In this document: in pieces, positions 39,145 through 39,325 of the stretch
Layout of the letters: every line of letters starts with the position of its first letter
Position numbering within the stretch: position 1 is the first letter of the stretch
DNA from: an uncultured Duncaniella sp.
GTDB taxonomy: Bacteria > Bacteroidota > Bacteroidia > Bacteroidales > Muribaculaceae
NCBI GenBank assembly: GCA_910578615.1
Contig: CAJTRI010000001.1
Location: 276,955-316,279, forward strand
DNA length: 39,325 bases
Direction: 5' to 3'
Translations under genes and position numbers: made by a program
The notes under the pieces: generated by a model
Seen by the model: the letters and a program-made list of their open reading frames with translations, nothing else
What the model was told of the DNA's origin: nothing
Database searches by the model: none

Positions 39145-39325
39145 AGGCCGGTATCTGCGGCCTGGGTAGCAGTCCGGGGGACTAATATTAACATTATTTA
39201 TATGCCTAAATCCGCAAAATCTGCGTATCTTTGCGGTAAGGGCATGCCATGTCCCTGTATAAGCGCAACGGTGTTGCCTTAAATCTCCTCAGCCATAACC
39301 AGATATATCCCTCTCTCCCCCCCGC
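39145..39325. other. End of window: promoter-like motif for a gene beyond the edge
   Basis: A -7 element TATCTTTG lies at 39226-39233, with no clear -33 box. An ATG at 39249 opens a frame that runs to the window end (25 codons, MSLYKRNGVALNLLSHNQIY...), but too little is visible to call it a gene. Confidence 0.4.

Noticed and set aside
1..39325. CRISPR array or insertion sequence
   Set aside because: No regularly spaced repeats, transposase motifs or paired terminal repeats were seen on either strand.

Overview
The window looks like chromosomal DNA from a Bacteroidales bacterium, most likely of the Muribaculaceae type, although the family is inferred. Four things point there. The housekeeping genes resemble Bacteroidales forms. 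Several secreted proteins end in type IX secretion (T9SS) sorting domains. Many starts are preceded by the Bacteroidetes primary-sigma promoter (-33 TTTG, 19-21 bp, -7 TAnnTTTG) instead of E. coli-type boxes. Shine-Dalgarno sequences are largely absent. Most of the window is moderately GC-rich; the lipoprotein gene at 4418-5341 is clearly AT-rich and the phage-like pair at 9706-14072 is clearly GC-rich.

Layout. 1-2970: a possible partial leftward gene, an OmpA-type outer-membrane protein, panB (pantothenate synthesis) and a 57-residue Hc1-like nucleoid protein on the minus strand. 2971-4230: an M16 zinc peptidase. 4418-9443 (minus): an AT-rich orphan lipoprotein, then a three-gene operon of secreted proteins, two with T9SS sorting tails. 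9706-14072 (minus): an isolated two-gene phage-like unit, a catalytically complete terminase large subunit plus an 833-residue beta-rich, tail-propeller-like protein, with no other phage gene nearby. 14560-15873: a serpin lipoprotein.

16201-22889 (plus) is a compact seven-gene operon starting from one clear promoter: psd and pssA (phosphatidylethanolamine synthesis), an Ig-like lipoprotein, an LPG-synthase-type membrane protein, an unknown membrane-anchored protein, aroA (shikimate pathway), and a small membrane protein with a Cys/His motif. Three 4-bp ATGA overlaps tie its last four genes together. 22978-28864: a metal ABC permease, a PpiD/SurA-like periplasmic chaperone, then rsmA-mgtE-ygbA. 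28972-32466 (minus): a phosphohexomutase and a T9SS-sorted secreted protein. 32887-32960: tRNA-Asn(GUU). 33095-39144: a HIT protein, a type-B carboxylesterase, a TGS/uridine-kinase fusion, a C11 (clostripain-like) lipoprotein protease and an MscS channel. The window ends just after a promoter-like motif for a gene outside it.

The strongest candidate for something undescribed is the terminase plus propeller pair at 9706-14072. Both frames are intact over 4.4 kb, the genes overlap by 4 bp, they have a promoter-like motif of their own, and no portal, capsid, integrase or lysis gene accompanies them. Other points of interest are the AT-rich glycine-zipper lipoprotein with a 20-bp hairpin upstream, a perfect 24-bp palindrome at 15916-15968, the lipoprotein serpin, and the conserved-looking unknown genes around aroA. 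All functions are assigned by reading motifs; no database search was run.
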